A stretch of DNA of 64,000 bases. Origin: Bacteroidales bacterium. Its GTDB lineage: Bacteria; Bacteroidota; Bacteroidia; Bacteroidales; UBA932. Shown piece after piece: positions 43,642 through 52,469 of the stretch. Position numbers and translations under genes: made by a program. The notes beneath the pieces were generated by a model. The model did no database searches, was not told where the DNA came from, and saw only the letters and a program-made list of their open reading frames with translations. The stretch's first letter is position 1; each line of letters begins with the position of its first letter. Location of the stretch: the NCBI GenBank assembly GCA_017443465.1, contig JAFRXO010000032.1, positions 1-64,000 on the forward strand. The letters are read 5' to 3'.

Positions 43642-44730
43642 ATGTCTAACGTAGAAATTTCCCTGAAAAAGGACTGCAAATGGTCCCTTCTGGTCCCCAC
43701 TAGCATGGGACTCCGTATAACTCCTGAAAGCGGCCAGCCGGTTCAATCCTCGGATGTCTTCCATCTGCAGGCTACCAGCGCCGAGACCAATGTTGCGAGC
43801 ATATCCTCATATCTCGGGCTCCCGGTAAAGGTCCTTACCACATTCGTCAAGGACTCTCCGTTCGCATCTTTCATCAAGTCCAACCTTCGTGCTCGCGGCA
43901 TGGCTTATGAGGGACCGGACGTGGCGCAGGGCGGTCCCTGGGGTTACAGGCATCAGATCAACATCGCTGACAGCGGTTACGGTTCAAGGGGACCTAGGGT
44001 CTGGAATGACCGTGCCGGAGAAGTCGGGCGCACGCTGAACGTCAAGGATTTCGACCTGGACCGTATCTTTGGCCAGGAGGGTGTCCAGATAGTTCACCTC
44101 TCAGGTCTTGTAGCTGCGCTTAGCCCTGACACCAGCCGTTTCTGCCTTGAAATAGCCCGTGCAGCCAAGAAATATGGCAGCAGGATCAGCTTCGACCTCA
44201 ATTACAGGGCTTCCTTCTGGAAAGACCGTGAGAAGGAACTCCATGACATATTCACTGAGATCTGCTCTGTCGCCGACATCCTTATCGGCAATGAGGAAGA
44301 TTTCCAGCTCTGCCTTGGGATCAAGGGCCCGGAAGCCGGCGGAAAAGACATCGCATCCAAGATTGACGGTTTCAAGGAAATGATCGGCCGTGTAAAGGCC
44401 AGTTTCCCCAATGCAAAGGTATTCGCTACGACTCTCCGCCAGGTAAACAACACCAACAGCCACAACTGGGGAGCCATCATGCTCGCCGGAGACGAGTGGC
44501 AGGTTGTTGAGCCCCGTGAGATCCATGTCCTCGACCGTATCGGCGGAGGCGACGGTTTCGTAGGTGGAATGCTCTATGCGATCCTCAAGGGCTGGGAGAG
44601 CAGCAAGTGGATCCAGTTCGGCTGGGCTACCGGAGCTCTTGCCACTACTTTCCTTACTGATTATGCACAGCCGGCCGATGAGGACCAGGTCTGGAGCATA
44701 TGGCAGGGTAACGCCAGGGTTAAGAGGTAG
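43642..44730 (+). CDS. PfkB family sugar kinase (gluconate or 2-keto-3-deoxygluconate kinase candidate)
   Basis: This 362-residue ribokinase-fold kinase has a central FDLNYRASFW (the N-R-substrate motif common in 2-keto-3-deoxygluconate kinases), a VADILIGNEEDF segment, and the anion hole and catalytic base as DRIGGGDGFVGG. The usual GAGD is GGGD; the catalytic aspartate is kept. The N-terminus (SLLVPTSMGLRITPE) is longer than in E. coli KdgK. It starts a run ending with 6-phosphogluconate dehydrogenase and a mannonate-oxidoreductase-like SDR, so an aldonate or ketodeoxy-aldonate substrate is likely. The exact one is not decided by sequence. It ends 3 bp before the epimerase gene. Confidence 0.8.
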   Translation: MSNVEISLKKDCKWSLLVPTSMGLRITPESGQPVQSSDVFHLQATSAETNVASISSYLGLPVKVLTTFVKDSPFASFIKSNLRARGMAYEGPDVAQGGPWGYRHQINIADSGYGSRGPRVWNDRAGEVGRTLNVKDFDLDRIFGQEGVQIVHLSGLVAALSPDTSRFCLEIARAAKKYGSRISFDLNYRASFWKDREKELHDIFTEICSVADILIGNEEDFQLCLGIKGPEAGGKDIASKIDGFKEMIGRVKASFPNAKVFATTLRQVNNTNSHNWGAIMLAGDEWQVVEPREIHVLDRIGGGDGFVGGMLYAILKGWESSKWIQFGWATGALATTFLTDYAQPADEDQVWSIWQGNARVKR

Positions 44731-44733
44731 GAT

Positions 44734-46014
44734 ATGCTTTGGTATTCAAGAGGTTCCAAGACCGATAACCTCTCTGCTGAGGATATCAGGGAAGCACTTT
44801 ACGGAGTGTGGAGGGCAATGGGCCCGAAGCGCCGCGTGCTCGCCATACCGCCTGATTTCACTCGTCTGAATTCATATGCGGGGCCTATAACCGCGATGGC
44901 GAATGACTGGTTCGGGGATGCACTCACCGACATCATGCCTGCGCTCGGCACGCACTCTCCGATGACTGACTCCCAGATAGAACATATGTTCCCCGGGGTG
45001 CAGAAGGAGAAATTCCGCGTCCACGACTGGCGCAACGATGTGGTCACTGTCGGAACCGTTCCGTCTTCATATGTCAGCGAGGTCTCGGAGGGCAAGCTGG
45101 ATTATTCCATGGGTGCCCAGGTCAACAAGCTTCTCCTGGATCCGTCTTTCGACCTGATCCTTTCGATAGGCCAGGTAGTTCCGCATGAGGTAATCGGCAT
45201 GGCCAACTACACGAAGAACATTTTCGTGGGTGTCGGCGGCTCTGATTTCATCAACAAGAGCCATTTCATCGGAGCCTCATATGGCATGGAACGCATAATG
45301 GGCCGTGCCAGTTCTCCGGTCAGGGACGTATTCGAATATGCCAGGGTCAATTTCATCAAGGACCTGCCAATAGTATACGTGCTTACGGTGCGCGCCAAGA
45401 ACGAGCAGACCGGCGAGATGGAGACCCGCGGGCTTTTCGTCGGAGATGACTTTGAATGTTTCCAGAAGGCTGCCGAACTTTCTCTCGAGACCAACTTCAT
45501 AATGGTCGACCGCGAGATCGACAAATGCATAGTCTGGCTCGATCCGGAGGAGTTCAAGAGTACCTGGCTCGGGAACAAGGCGGTTTACAGGACCAGGATG
45601 GCCCTGGCAGACAATGCCCAGCTTATCATCCTCGCGCCTGCGCTCAAGGAATTCGGTGAAGACAGGACAATTGACACACTTATCCGCAAATACGGATACA
45701 AGGGGACCCCGCATACTCTTGAAGCCACATCGGCAAATGAAGACCTGAAGGCTAACCTGGGGGCTTCGGCCCATCTGATCCACGGTTCTTCAGAGGGACG
45801 CTTCCGGATTATCTACTGTCCGGGACAGGACATGAGCCGTGAGGAAATCGAAGGAGTCGGATTTGAGTGGGGAGACCTTGACGAAATGATCCGCCGCTAT
45901 AATCCCTCGGCCCTTTCGGACGGATGGAACTGTATGCCGGACGGAGAAGAGATCTACTATATATCGAATCCGGCGCTTGGCCTGTGGGCCTATCCGGAGC
46001 GCTTCAAAGACTGA
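44734..46014 (+). CDS. LarA-like nickel-pincer-nucleotide epimerase (DUF2088 family)
   Basis: This 426-residue protein belongs to the lactate racemase domain family. Residues known to matter in LarA are in place: His74 in GTHSPMT (LarA His108), His151 in VVPHEVIG (His174), Lys161 in NYTKNIF (the Lys184 that binds the cofactor) and His177 in NKSHFIG (the nickel ligand His200). The spacings H151-K161 (10) and K161-H177 (16) equal those of Lactobacillus LarA. The usual GYSGGRK context is changed to GMANYTK, so it is a distant subfamily. Its neighbours suggest a sugar acid such as mannonate or gluconate as substrate rather than lactate. The cofactor genes larB, larC and larE are not in the window. 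Confidence 0.78.
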   Translation: MLWYSRGSKTDNLSAEDIREALYGVWRAMGPKRRVLAIPPDFTRLNSYAGPITAMANDWFGDALTDIMPALGTHSPMTDSQIEHMFPGVQKEKFRVHDWRNDVVTVGTVPSSYVSEVSEGKLDYSMGAQVNKLLLDPSFDLILSIGQVVPHEVIGMANYTKNIFVGVGGSDFINKSHFIGASYGMERIMGRASSPVRDVFEYARVNFIKDLPIVYVLTVRAKNEQTGEMETRGLFVGDDFECFQKAAELSLETNFIMVDREIDKCIVWLDPEEFKSTWLGNKAVYRTRMALADNAQLIILAPALKEFGEDRTIDTLIRKYGYKGTPHTLEATSANEDLKANLGASAHLIHGSSEGRFRIIYCPGQDMSREEIEGVGFEWGDLDEMIRRYNPSALSDGWNCMPDGEEIYYISNPALGLWAYPERFKD

Positions 46015-46022
46015 CAGGCCGG

Positions 46023-47156
46023 ATGAAGATCGTCTGTGACAACAAGATCCCGTTCCTTCGGGGCGTACTTGAACCTTATGCCGATGTGGTTTATCTGCCC
46101 GGCAAGGAAACTACCGCAGATGACCTTCGCGACGCAGATGCTGTAATAACCAGGACGCGGACCAAGTGCAATTCCGATTTGCTCGAAGGATCCGCCGTCA
46201 GGGTCATTGCGACCGCGACAATAGGTTTCGACCATATCGACACAAAGTGGTGTGAATCCCGCGGAATCATATGGAAGAATGCACCTGGATGCAATTCCCA
46301 TTCAGTGAAGCAGTACATTTCCTCTGTGCTCTGCACCCTGATGGGACGCTTCGGCATGGATCCTGGCAAAATGACCCTCGGAGTGGTCGGGGTAGGAAAT
46401 GTCGGCAGCAAGGTGGCGGACGTCGGAAGGGCCCTCGGCATGAAGGTCCTTCTGAATGACCCTCCCCGACAGCGGGCGGAAGGCCCCGATGCCTTCGTAT
46501 CCCTCGACAGCCTGGTTGCACAAAGCGACATCATATCCCTCCATGTCCCTCTTTACAGGGAAGGGGAGGATGCGACCTGGCATCTTTTCGACAGCGGGCG
46601 GATCGCTTCTTTGAGACCGTCACAGATCCTCATAAACTCTTCCAGAGGCCCTGTGGTCGACAATGAAGCCCTCAAGGCCGCCCTTAAGTCCGGACTGATC
46701 CGTGCTGCTGTCCTGGATGTGTGGGAAAGGGAACCGGATATAGACCGGGAACTGCTCGGCCTTCTCTCTGTAGCTACTCCGCATATAGCCGGATACAGTG
46801 CTGATGGAAAGGCAGCGGGGACTGCTGCGAGTGTCCGTACTGTAGCAGAGGTCCTGGGACTTCCGCTGACGGACTGGGCGCCTTCAGATGTGCCTCCTCC
46901 GGCCCAGACCCTGGATTTTACGGTAGATGCTTCGTGCCGTCCGCCTTTCGAAGTGATTTCCGAGGCCGTTTTCCATGCATATGACGTGATGGATGACGAT
47001 GCTGCCCTTCGGGCTGCTCCCCAGGCTTTTGAGAAGTTGCGCGGGGACTACCAGATCCGCAGGGAACCATCTGCATTCACTCTCCGTCTGCGCGGAGGTA
47101 CTCCGGAGTTGTGTTCATCGCTCAGGCTGTTGGGCTTCAAAGTAATCAGTCTCTGA
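46023..47156 (+). CDS. pdxB: 4-phosphoerythronate dehydrogenase
   Basis: This 377-residue D-2-hydroxyacid dehydrogenase begins MKIVCDNKIPFL and has the PdxB-type NAD motif GVVGVGNVGSKVADVGRALG. RTRTKCNSDLL, NSSRGPVV and a histidine in VATPHIAGYSADGK follow; the last matches PdxB rather than other family members. A C-terminal PdxB dimerisation domain (residues about 280-377) is present. PdxB works in the DXP-dependent route to pyridoxal phosphate. Its place between an epimerase and gnd may be operon sharing only. The frame is open upstream to 45924 inside the epimerase gene; the ATG at 46023 is chosen, 8 bp after that stop. Confidence 0.87.
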   Translation: MKIVCDNKIPFLRGVLEPYADVVYLPGKETTADDLRDADAVITRTRTKCNSDLLEGSAVRVIATATIGFDHIDTKWCESRGIIWKNAPGCNSHSVKQYISSVLCTLMGRFGMDPGKMTLGVVGVGNVGSKVADVGRALGMKVLLNDPPRQRAEGPDAFVSLDSLVAQSDIISLHVPLYREGEDATWHLFDSGRIASLRPSQILINSSRGPVVDNEALKAALKSGLIRAAVLDVWEREPDIDRELLGLLSVATPHIAGYSADGKAAGTAASVRTVAEVLGLPLTDWAPSDVPPPAQTLDFTVDASCRPPFEVISEAVFHAYDVMDDDAALRAAPQAFEKLRGDYQIRREPSAFTLRLRGGTPELCSSLRLLGFKVISL

Positions 47157-47187
47157 TCCATTTTAAGGATAATTCAAAATAATTCAG

Positions 47188-47195
47188 TATATTTA
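47188..47195 (+). promoter_or_regulatory. Probable -7 promoter box of gnd
   Basis: TATATTTA differs from TANNTTTG at the last base. It lies 19 bp upstream of the gnd ATG in a 58-bp A+T-rich gap, suggesting a separate promoter inside the cluster. Confidence 0.45.
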
Positions 47196-47214
47196 CACAA
47201 TATCGCATCTTTTT

Positions 47215-48672
47215 ATGACACCAGTATCTGACATAGGACTCATCGGTCTTGCCGTCATGGGTGAGAACCTGGTCCTCAACATGGAGAGCAAAGGTTTCCA
47301 TGTAAGCGTTTTCAATCGTACAGTCGCCAAGGTTGACAAGTTCATCGAAGGTCGCGGCGCCGGAAAGAATATCTACGGAGCCCACAGCCTTGAGGATTTC
47401 GTCGCTTCCCTGAAGAGCCCCCGCAAGGTGTTCCTGATGGTAAAGGCAGGGTCGGCGGTCGATGATTTTATCGACAAGCTCATCCCGCTTCTGGATGAAG
47501 GTGACATCATCATCGACGGTGGCAATACCCACTTCCCGGACACGACGAGGCGTACTGCCTATGTCGAGAGCAAAGGACTGCTTTATGTCGGTACCGGAGT
47601 CTCGGGTGGAGAGGAAGGCGCCCTCCACGGTCCGTCTATGATGCCCGGCGGCTCTCCTGCTGCCTGGCCATATGTAAAGCCTATTTTCCAGTCCATCTGC
47701 GCTAAGGTTGCGGATGGTACTCCCTGCTGCGACTGGGTAGGTGAAGGCGGAGCCGGACATTTCGTCAAGATGGTCCACAACGGAATCGAGTACGGAGACA
47801 TCCAGCTCATATGCGAGTGCTACCAGATAATGAAGGACATCCTCGGAATGAGCAATGCCGAGATGCATGATGTCTTCGCCAAGTGGAACAAGGGAGACCT
47901 TGACAGCTATCTGATTGAAATCACACGTGACATCCTTGACAAGAAGGATGAGGATGGCAATTATGTCCTGGATTACATCCTGGATACCGCAGGCCAGAAG
48001 GGTACCGGCAAGTGGACGGCTATTTCCGCCCTGGATGCAGGCGTTCCGCTCACACTTATCGGAGAGGCCGTATTCGCACGTTGCCTGTCCGCACAGAAAG
48101 ATGAGAGGGTGGCTGCTTCTTCAATCCTCAAGGGACCTGCCCCCGTCCGTTTCGACGGTGACCGCGAGGCTTTCCTGGAGGACCTCCGCAATGCCCTCTT
48201 CGCCGCCAAGGTGGTCTCATATGCACAGGGTTATACCTTGATGCGCGCCGCTGCCAAAGAATATGGCTGGAACCTGAACTATGGCGGAATCGCCTTGATG
48301 TGGAGGGGCGGATGCATCATCCGCAGCGTATTCCTCGGCAAGATCAAGGAAGCGTTCGACAAGAATCCTGAAATTGCCAACATCCTGCTTGATCCTTATT
48401 TCAGCGAGAAGCTCGCTTCTGCACAGGACGGGTGGAGAAGGGTTCTCGCCGCTGCCATCACATCCGGCGTCCCTGCCCCGACTCTCTCGTCGGCCCTCGA
48501 GTATTATGACGGTTACCGTACATCGAGGCTTCCTGCCAACCTGCTTCAGGCGCAGAGGGACTATTTCGGAGCCCATACATATGAAAGGACTGACCGTCCG
48601 CGCGGAGAGTTCTTCCATACCAACTGGACCGGTGAAGGCGGAGATACCGTTGCCGGAACTTACAACGCATGA
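47215..48672 (+). CDS. gnd: 6-phosphogluconate dehydrogenase, decarboxylating
   Basis: This 485-residue enzyme converts 6-phosphogluconate to ribulose-5-phosphate and CO2. The N-terminal NAD(P) motif is GLIGLAVMGENLVLNM. The substrate site has FNRTVAKVD, VSGGEEGALHGPSMMPGG and the catalytic lysine region GHFVKMVHNGIEYGD. The helical C-terminal domain includes LDAGVPLTLIGEAVFARCLSA and ends RPRGEFFHTNWTGEGG. Unlike the usual Bacteroidetes arrangement, glucose-6-phosphate dehydrogenase and 6-phosphogluconolactonase genes are not next to it. Its substrate may therefore come by another route, for instance gluconate phosphorylation. Confidence 0.95.
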   Translation: MTPVSDIGLIGLAVMGENLVLNMESKGFHVSVFNRTVAKVDKFIEGRGAGKNIYGAHSLEDFVASLKSPRKVFLMVKAGSAVDDFIDKLIPLLDEGDIIIDGGNTHFPDTTRRTAYVESKGLLYVGTGVSGGEEGALHGPSMMPGGSPAAWPYVKPIFQSICAKVADGTPCCDWVGEGGAGHFVKMVHNGIEYGDIQLICECYQIMKDILGMSNAEMHDVFAKWNKGDLDSYLIEITRDILDKKDEDGNYVLDYILDTAGQKGTGKWTAISALDAGVPLTLIGEAVFARCLSAQKDERVAASSILKGPAPVRFDGDREAFLEDLRNALFAAKVVSYAQGYTLMRAAAKEYGWNLNYGGIALMWRGGCIIRSVFLGKIKEAFDKNPEIANILLDPYFSEKLASAQDGWRRVLAAAITSGVPAPTLSSALEYYDGYRTSRLPANLLQAQRDYFGAHTYERTDRPRGEFFHTNWTGEGGDTVAGTYNA

Positions 48673-48697
48673 CATATATTAATCAACACTAAATCAT

Positions 48698-49537
48698 ATG
48701 AAATATTCATTTGACGATCTTAAGGGGCGCAACTGCGTCATCACTGGCGGTTTTGGAGTAATTGGTTACGCACTCTGCGAAGGTCTCGCTTCTGCCGGGG
48801 TGAATATGGCAGTCATCAGCCGCAGTGCCGGCAAGTCTCCCAAGGCTGAGGAAATCTCCAAGGAGTATGGTGTCAAGTGTATCGGCATTTCCGCCAGCAC
48901 CCTTGACAAGGACGCACTTCTCGCAGCCCGTGACGAGGTCCACGAAAAACTCGGAAAGATTGATATCCTGATCAACTGCGCCGGCGGGAACTCTCCCAAG
49001 GCGACCTGCAAAGTTGAGCAGATGTCTGCCGGCGACGACCTGGCCGATTCATTCTACGGACTGGATATCAATGGTTTCAAGGATGTGTTCGACCTGAATT
49101 TCCAGGGCACCTTGCTTGCAACCATGATTTTTACCAAGGATATGATCGACGCAGGGAAGGGCAACGTGCTGAACATTTCTTCAATGAATTCCATCAGGCC
49201 CCTGACCAAGATTCCTGCATATTCCGCAGCTAAGGGAGCCATCAACAACTTCACACAGTGGTATGCCGTCCACGTAGCCCAGATGGGTATCAGGTGCAAC
49301 GCTATCGCTCCGGGATTCTTCCTGACAGACCAGAACCGTTTCCTGCTTACCGACGAGGCTACAGGGGAACTCAAGCCCAGGGGAAAGAAGATTATCGCCA
49401 ACACGCCGACCCACAAGTTCGGAGAGCCTGAGGATCTCATCGGTGCAATGCTCTGGCTCTTGAGTGATATCTCATCCTTCGTTACGGGTATTATCGTTCC
49501 TGTTGACGGAGGCTACAGCGCATTCGGCGGCGTTTAA
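48698..49537 (+). CDS. SDR family oxidoreductase, D-mannonate oxidoreductase (fructuronate reductase)-like
   Basis: This 279-residue short-chain dehydrogenase has the cofactor motif ITGGFGVIGYALCEGLA and NCAGGNSPK. The catalytic residues are Ser162, Tyr175 and Lys179 (YSAAKGA), and the C-terminus is VTGIIVPVDGGYSAFGG. The long insertion after NCAGG (KATCKVEQMSAGDDLADSF) is seen in the UxuB/YjmF group that interconverts D-fructuronate and D-mannonate. Its position after gnd and near the LarA-like epimerase supports a sugar-acid role. Other 3-keto-acyl or gluconate 5-dehydrogenase activities cannot be ruled out. It starts in a CATATG, 25 bp after gnd. Confidence 0.8.
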   Translation: MKYSFDDLKGRNCVITGGFGVIGYALCEGLASAGVNMAVISRSAGKSPKAEEISKEYGVKCIGISASTLDKDALLAARDEVHEKLGKIDILINCAGGNSPKATCKVEQMSAGDDLADSFYGLDINGFKDVFDLNFQGTLLATMIFTKDMIDAGKGNVLNISSMNSIRPLTKIPAYSAAKGAINNFTQWYAVHVAQMGIRCNAIAPGFFLTDQNRFLLTDEATGELKPRGKKIIANTPTHKFGEPEDLIGAMLWLLSDISSFVTGIIVPVDGGYSAFGGV

Positions 49538-49576
49538 TCGGAACCAATTGTTTTATAAAACCATATTTTTTAAAAA

Positions 49577-51004
49577 ATGATAACCAGAAGAGACTTTCTA
49601 AAGGATGTGGCAGTTGCATCAGCAGGTGTCGCATTCATGCCCGGGACTCTGGCCAGCGCCCAGTCCAAGACTACAACCAAGCCCAAAGGGGACAAGGTGA
49701 AGATCGCTTACATCGGTATCGGTAACAGGGGACAGCAGATTATCGACGAGTTTGCCAAGACCGGCATGGTCGATGTCGTTGCTCTCTGCGATGTCGATCT
49801 CGATGGAGATCAGTGCAAGAAGGTCCTCGGAATGTATCCGAAGGCCAAGAGGTTCAGGGATTTCCGCGAGATGTTCGACAAATGCGGCAATGAGTTCGAC
49901 GCTGTTGCTGCTGCCGTTCCTGATTTCGACCACTTCCCGATCGTGATGCTCTGCCTCAATCAGGGCAAGCACATCTACATCGAGAAACCGCTCTGCCGTA
50001 CTTTCCATGAGGCTGAGCTCATCATGGCTTCCGCCCGCAGGCATCCCAACCTGGCCACCCAGATGGGTAACCAGGGCCACTCGGAAGGCAACTATTTCCA
50101 GATGAAAGCCTGGACAGAGGCCGGTTTCATCAAGGATGTTACTGACGTGACCGCCCATATGAACAACGACCGTCGCTGGCACAAGTTTGATTCCAAGATC
50201 CACAAGCTTCCCGATCCCGAACCGCTTCCCGCCAACATGGACTGGGACACCTGGCTTGGCGTTATCGGCTGGCACGATTACAGCATCAAGTATCATCAGG
50301 GCAACTGGCGTTGCTGGTATGACATGGGTATGGGTGCCCTCGGCGACTGGGGTGCACACCTGTTCGACACCGTTCACGAATTCCTTCAGTTGGGACTTCC
50401 GTACGAGGTTACCTTGAAATACACCAACGGGCATAATGATTTCTTCTTCCCGTATTCATCTACCATCCTCTTCCGCTTCCCGTCCAGGAACGGCATGCCG
50501 CCTCTGGATCTTACATGGTATGACGGTCTTGACAACCTCCCGCCGCTGCCCGAGCATTTCTGGGAAGCTTCAAAGGGCCCCGCAGCCAATGTTCCTACTA
50601 CCAACCAGGGTAATACGGAGAACAGGAGGCTCAGCCCCGGCAGGATTATCTATGCCAAGAATGACCTCATCTTCAGGGGCGGTTCCCATGGGACTACTCT
50701 GAACATCGTTCCGAATGAGGCAGGAAAAGAAGCCATGAAACATATGCCCGAGGTTCCCAAGAGTCCGTCGAACCACTTCGAGAACTTCCTTCTCGCTTGC
50801 CAGGGCAAGGAGAAGACCCGTTCTCCGTTCGAAATCAGCGGTGTCCTCGCCCAGGTCTTCTGCCTCGGTGTAATTGCCCAGAGGCTGAACACCCAGCTCT
50901 TCTTCGATCCGCGTACAAAGCAGTTTACGAACAACGAATTCGCCAACGCTATGCTCGTCGGTCTTCCGCCGCGTAAGGGTTGGGAGCAGTTCTATAAGAT
51001 GTAA
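49577..51004 (+). CDS. Tat-exported Gfo/Idh/MocA family oxidoreductase
   Basis: This 475-residue protein begins with a twin-arginine signal (RRDFLKDVAVASAGVAF, cleavage near LASAQ), so it is exported folded with its cofactor. The Rossmann part has IAYIGIGNRGQQI and the family motif YIEKPLCRTFHEAELI (Lys of EKP). The C-terminal half is rich in Trp, His and Asp around WHDYSIKYHQGNWRCWYDMG and GDWGAHLFDTVHEF. Exported members next to DUF1080 proteins are known in glycoside metabolism through 3-keto sugars. It is followed 16 bp later by such a gene. Confidence 0.9.
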   Translation: MITRRDFLKDVAVASAGVAFMPGTLASAQSKTTTKPKGDKVKIAYIGIGNRGQQIIDEFAKTGMVDVVALCDVDLDGDQCKKVLGMYPKAKRFRDFREMFDKCGNEFDAVAAAVPDFDHFPIVMLCLNQGKHIYIEKPLCRTFHEAELIMASARRHPNLATQMGNQGHSEGNYFQMKAWTEAGFIKDVTDVTAHMNNDRRWHKFDSKIHKLPDPEPLPANMDWDTWLGVIGWHDYSIKYHQGNWRCWYDMGMGALGDWGAHLFDTVHEFLQLGLPYEVTLKYTNGHNDFFFPYSSTILFRFPSRNGMPPLDLTWYDGLDNLPPLPEHFWEASKGPAANVPTTNQGNTENRRLSPGRIIYAKNDLIFRGGSHGTTLNIVPNEAGKEAMKHMPEVPKSPSNHFENFLLACQGKEKTRSPFEISGVLAQVFCLGVIAQRLNTQLFFDPRTKQFTNNEFANAMLVGLPPRKGWEQFYKM

Positions 51005-51020
51005 TTGATTTGCTTCTTAT

Positions 51021-52370
51021 ATGAAGAAATTATTTACATTAATCGCCCTTGTACTTTGCGTGACAAGTGTTTCTGCCCAGGAGTGGACTTCTCTTTTCAA
51101 TGGGAAGAACCTCAAGGGATGGACTCAGCTGAACGGCACTGCAAAGTACAAGGTCGTTGATAAAGCCATAGTAGGCGTTTCGACTGCCGGAAGTCCCAAT
51201 TCATTCCTTTGCACCAACCAGAACTACGGAGATTTCATTCTCGAGTTCGAGGTCAAGATCGATGAAGGGCTCAATTCAGGTGTCCAGTTCCGCTCCCTGT
51301 CATTGAAGGACTACAACAATGGAAGGGTTCACGGATACCAGTTTGAGCTCGACCCTTCAGCAAGGGCATGGACCGGAGGAATATATGACGAGGCCCGCAG
51401 GGGCTGGCTCTATCCTCTGACGGACAATCAGCCGGCACAGAAAGCTTACAGGCACAACGAGTGGAACAAGGCAAGGGTAGAGTGCATCGGTACTTCCATC
51501 AGGACTTTCGTCAATGGTGTTCCCTGCGCTGATGTTATCGACGACATGACCCTTTCAGGGTTCATCGCCCTCCAGGTGCATTCCATAGGGAAGAACACCG
51601 AACTTGAGGGGAAGACCATTTCGTGGAGGAACATCCGCATCCTCACCAAGGATGTAGAAAAGTACGCGACGCCTGACAATCCCGCTGTGCCTCAGGTAAA
51701 TGCGATAGCCAACTCCATTTCCCCGCGTGAAGCCGCAGATGGGTGGAAACTCCTCTGGGACGGCAAGACGACCAACGGTTGGAGAGGTGCCAAGCTGGAT
51801 CATTTCCCTGAGAAAGGGTGGACCATCGAGGATGGTATTCTCAAGGTTCATTCCTCTAAGGTTGCTGATACAGGCAATGGTGGAGATATCGTGACTGTAC
51901 GCAGGTACAAGGATTTCATCCTCAAGGTTGATTTCCAGATTACCAAGGGAGCTAACAGCGGAATCAAGTATTTCGTTGATCCCGAGTCGGCCAAGGGCGA
52001 TCTTTCGTCTATCGGCTGTGAGTACCAGGTCCTGGATGATAACAACCATCCTGATGCTAAACTTGGAGTCAAGGGCAACCGTAAGCTCGGATCGCTTTAT
52101 GACCTGATTCCTGCTCCTGAAGTCAAGCCCTACTACGGAAATGGCTTCTCCACGGCAATGATAGTCGTGAAGGGCAATCACGTAGAGCACTGGCTCAATG
52201 GCGTGAAACTTCTTGAGTACGAGCGTAACAACCAAATGTGGGATGCCTTGGTAGCCTACAGCAAGTTCCGTAACTATACGGGCTTCGGTAATGCTGCCGA
52301 GGGCCATCTTCTCCTTCAGGACCGCGGAGACGAGGTCTGGTACAAGAACATCAAGATCAAGGAACTGTAG
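51021..52370 (+). CDS. Secreted double-DUF1080 protein (3-keto-glycoside hydrolase/lyase candidate)
   Basis: This 449-residue protein has a signal peptide ([17 protein letters not shown]) and two tandem concanavalin-like DUF1080 domains. The first, at about residues 20-210, has [32 protein letters not shown] and GYQFELDPS. The second, at about 235-449, has [32 protein letters not shown] and [14 protein letters not shown]. The DUF1080 family is now called 3-keto-disaccharide hydrolase. Its members cleave glycosides previously oxidised at C3, which fits the Gfo/Idh gene just upstream. The second copy keeps the acidic cluster of the family better than the first. A terminator follows. Confidence 0.87.
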   Translation: MKKLFTLIALVLCVTSVSAQEWTSLFNGKNLKGWTQLNGTAKYKVVDKAIVGVSTAGSPNSFLCTNQNYGDFILEFEVKIDEGLNSGVQFRSLSLKDYNNGRVHGYQFELDPSARAWTGGIYDEARRGWLYPLTDNQPAQKAYRHNEWNKARVECIGTSIRTFVNGVPCADVIDDMTLSGFIALQVHSIGKNTELEGKTISWRNIRILTKDVEKYATPDNPAVPQVNAIANSISPREAADGWKLLWDGKTTNGWRGAKLDHFPEKGWTIEDGILKVHSSKVADTGNGGDIVTVRRYKDFILKVDFQITKGANSGIKYFVDPESAKGDLSSIGCEYQVLDDNNHPDAKLGVKGNRKLGSLYDLIPAPEVKPYYGNGFSTAMIVVKGNHVEHWLNGVKLLEYERNNQMWDALVAYSKFRNYTGFGNAAEGHLLLQDRGDEVWYKNIKIKEL

Positions 52371-52393
52371 TAAGGTTTCCACTATCCAAATGT

Positions 52394-52427
52394 AAAGGGG
52401 AAGACTGTTGAGGTCTTCCCCTTTTTT
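52394..52427. terminator. Bidirectional intrinsic terminator
   Basis: AAAGGGGAAGAC and GTCTTCCCCTTT form a 12-bp stem with loop TGTTGAG and a T run on the plus strand; the A tract serves the other direction. It lies between the DUF1080 gene and convergent thrA. Confidence 0.9.
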
Positions 52428-52469
52428 GTCGTACTTCGCCTGCAGACAATGTATTCAAATGAGAGATGA

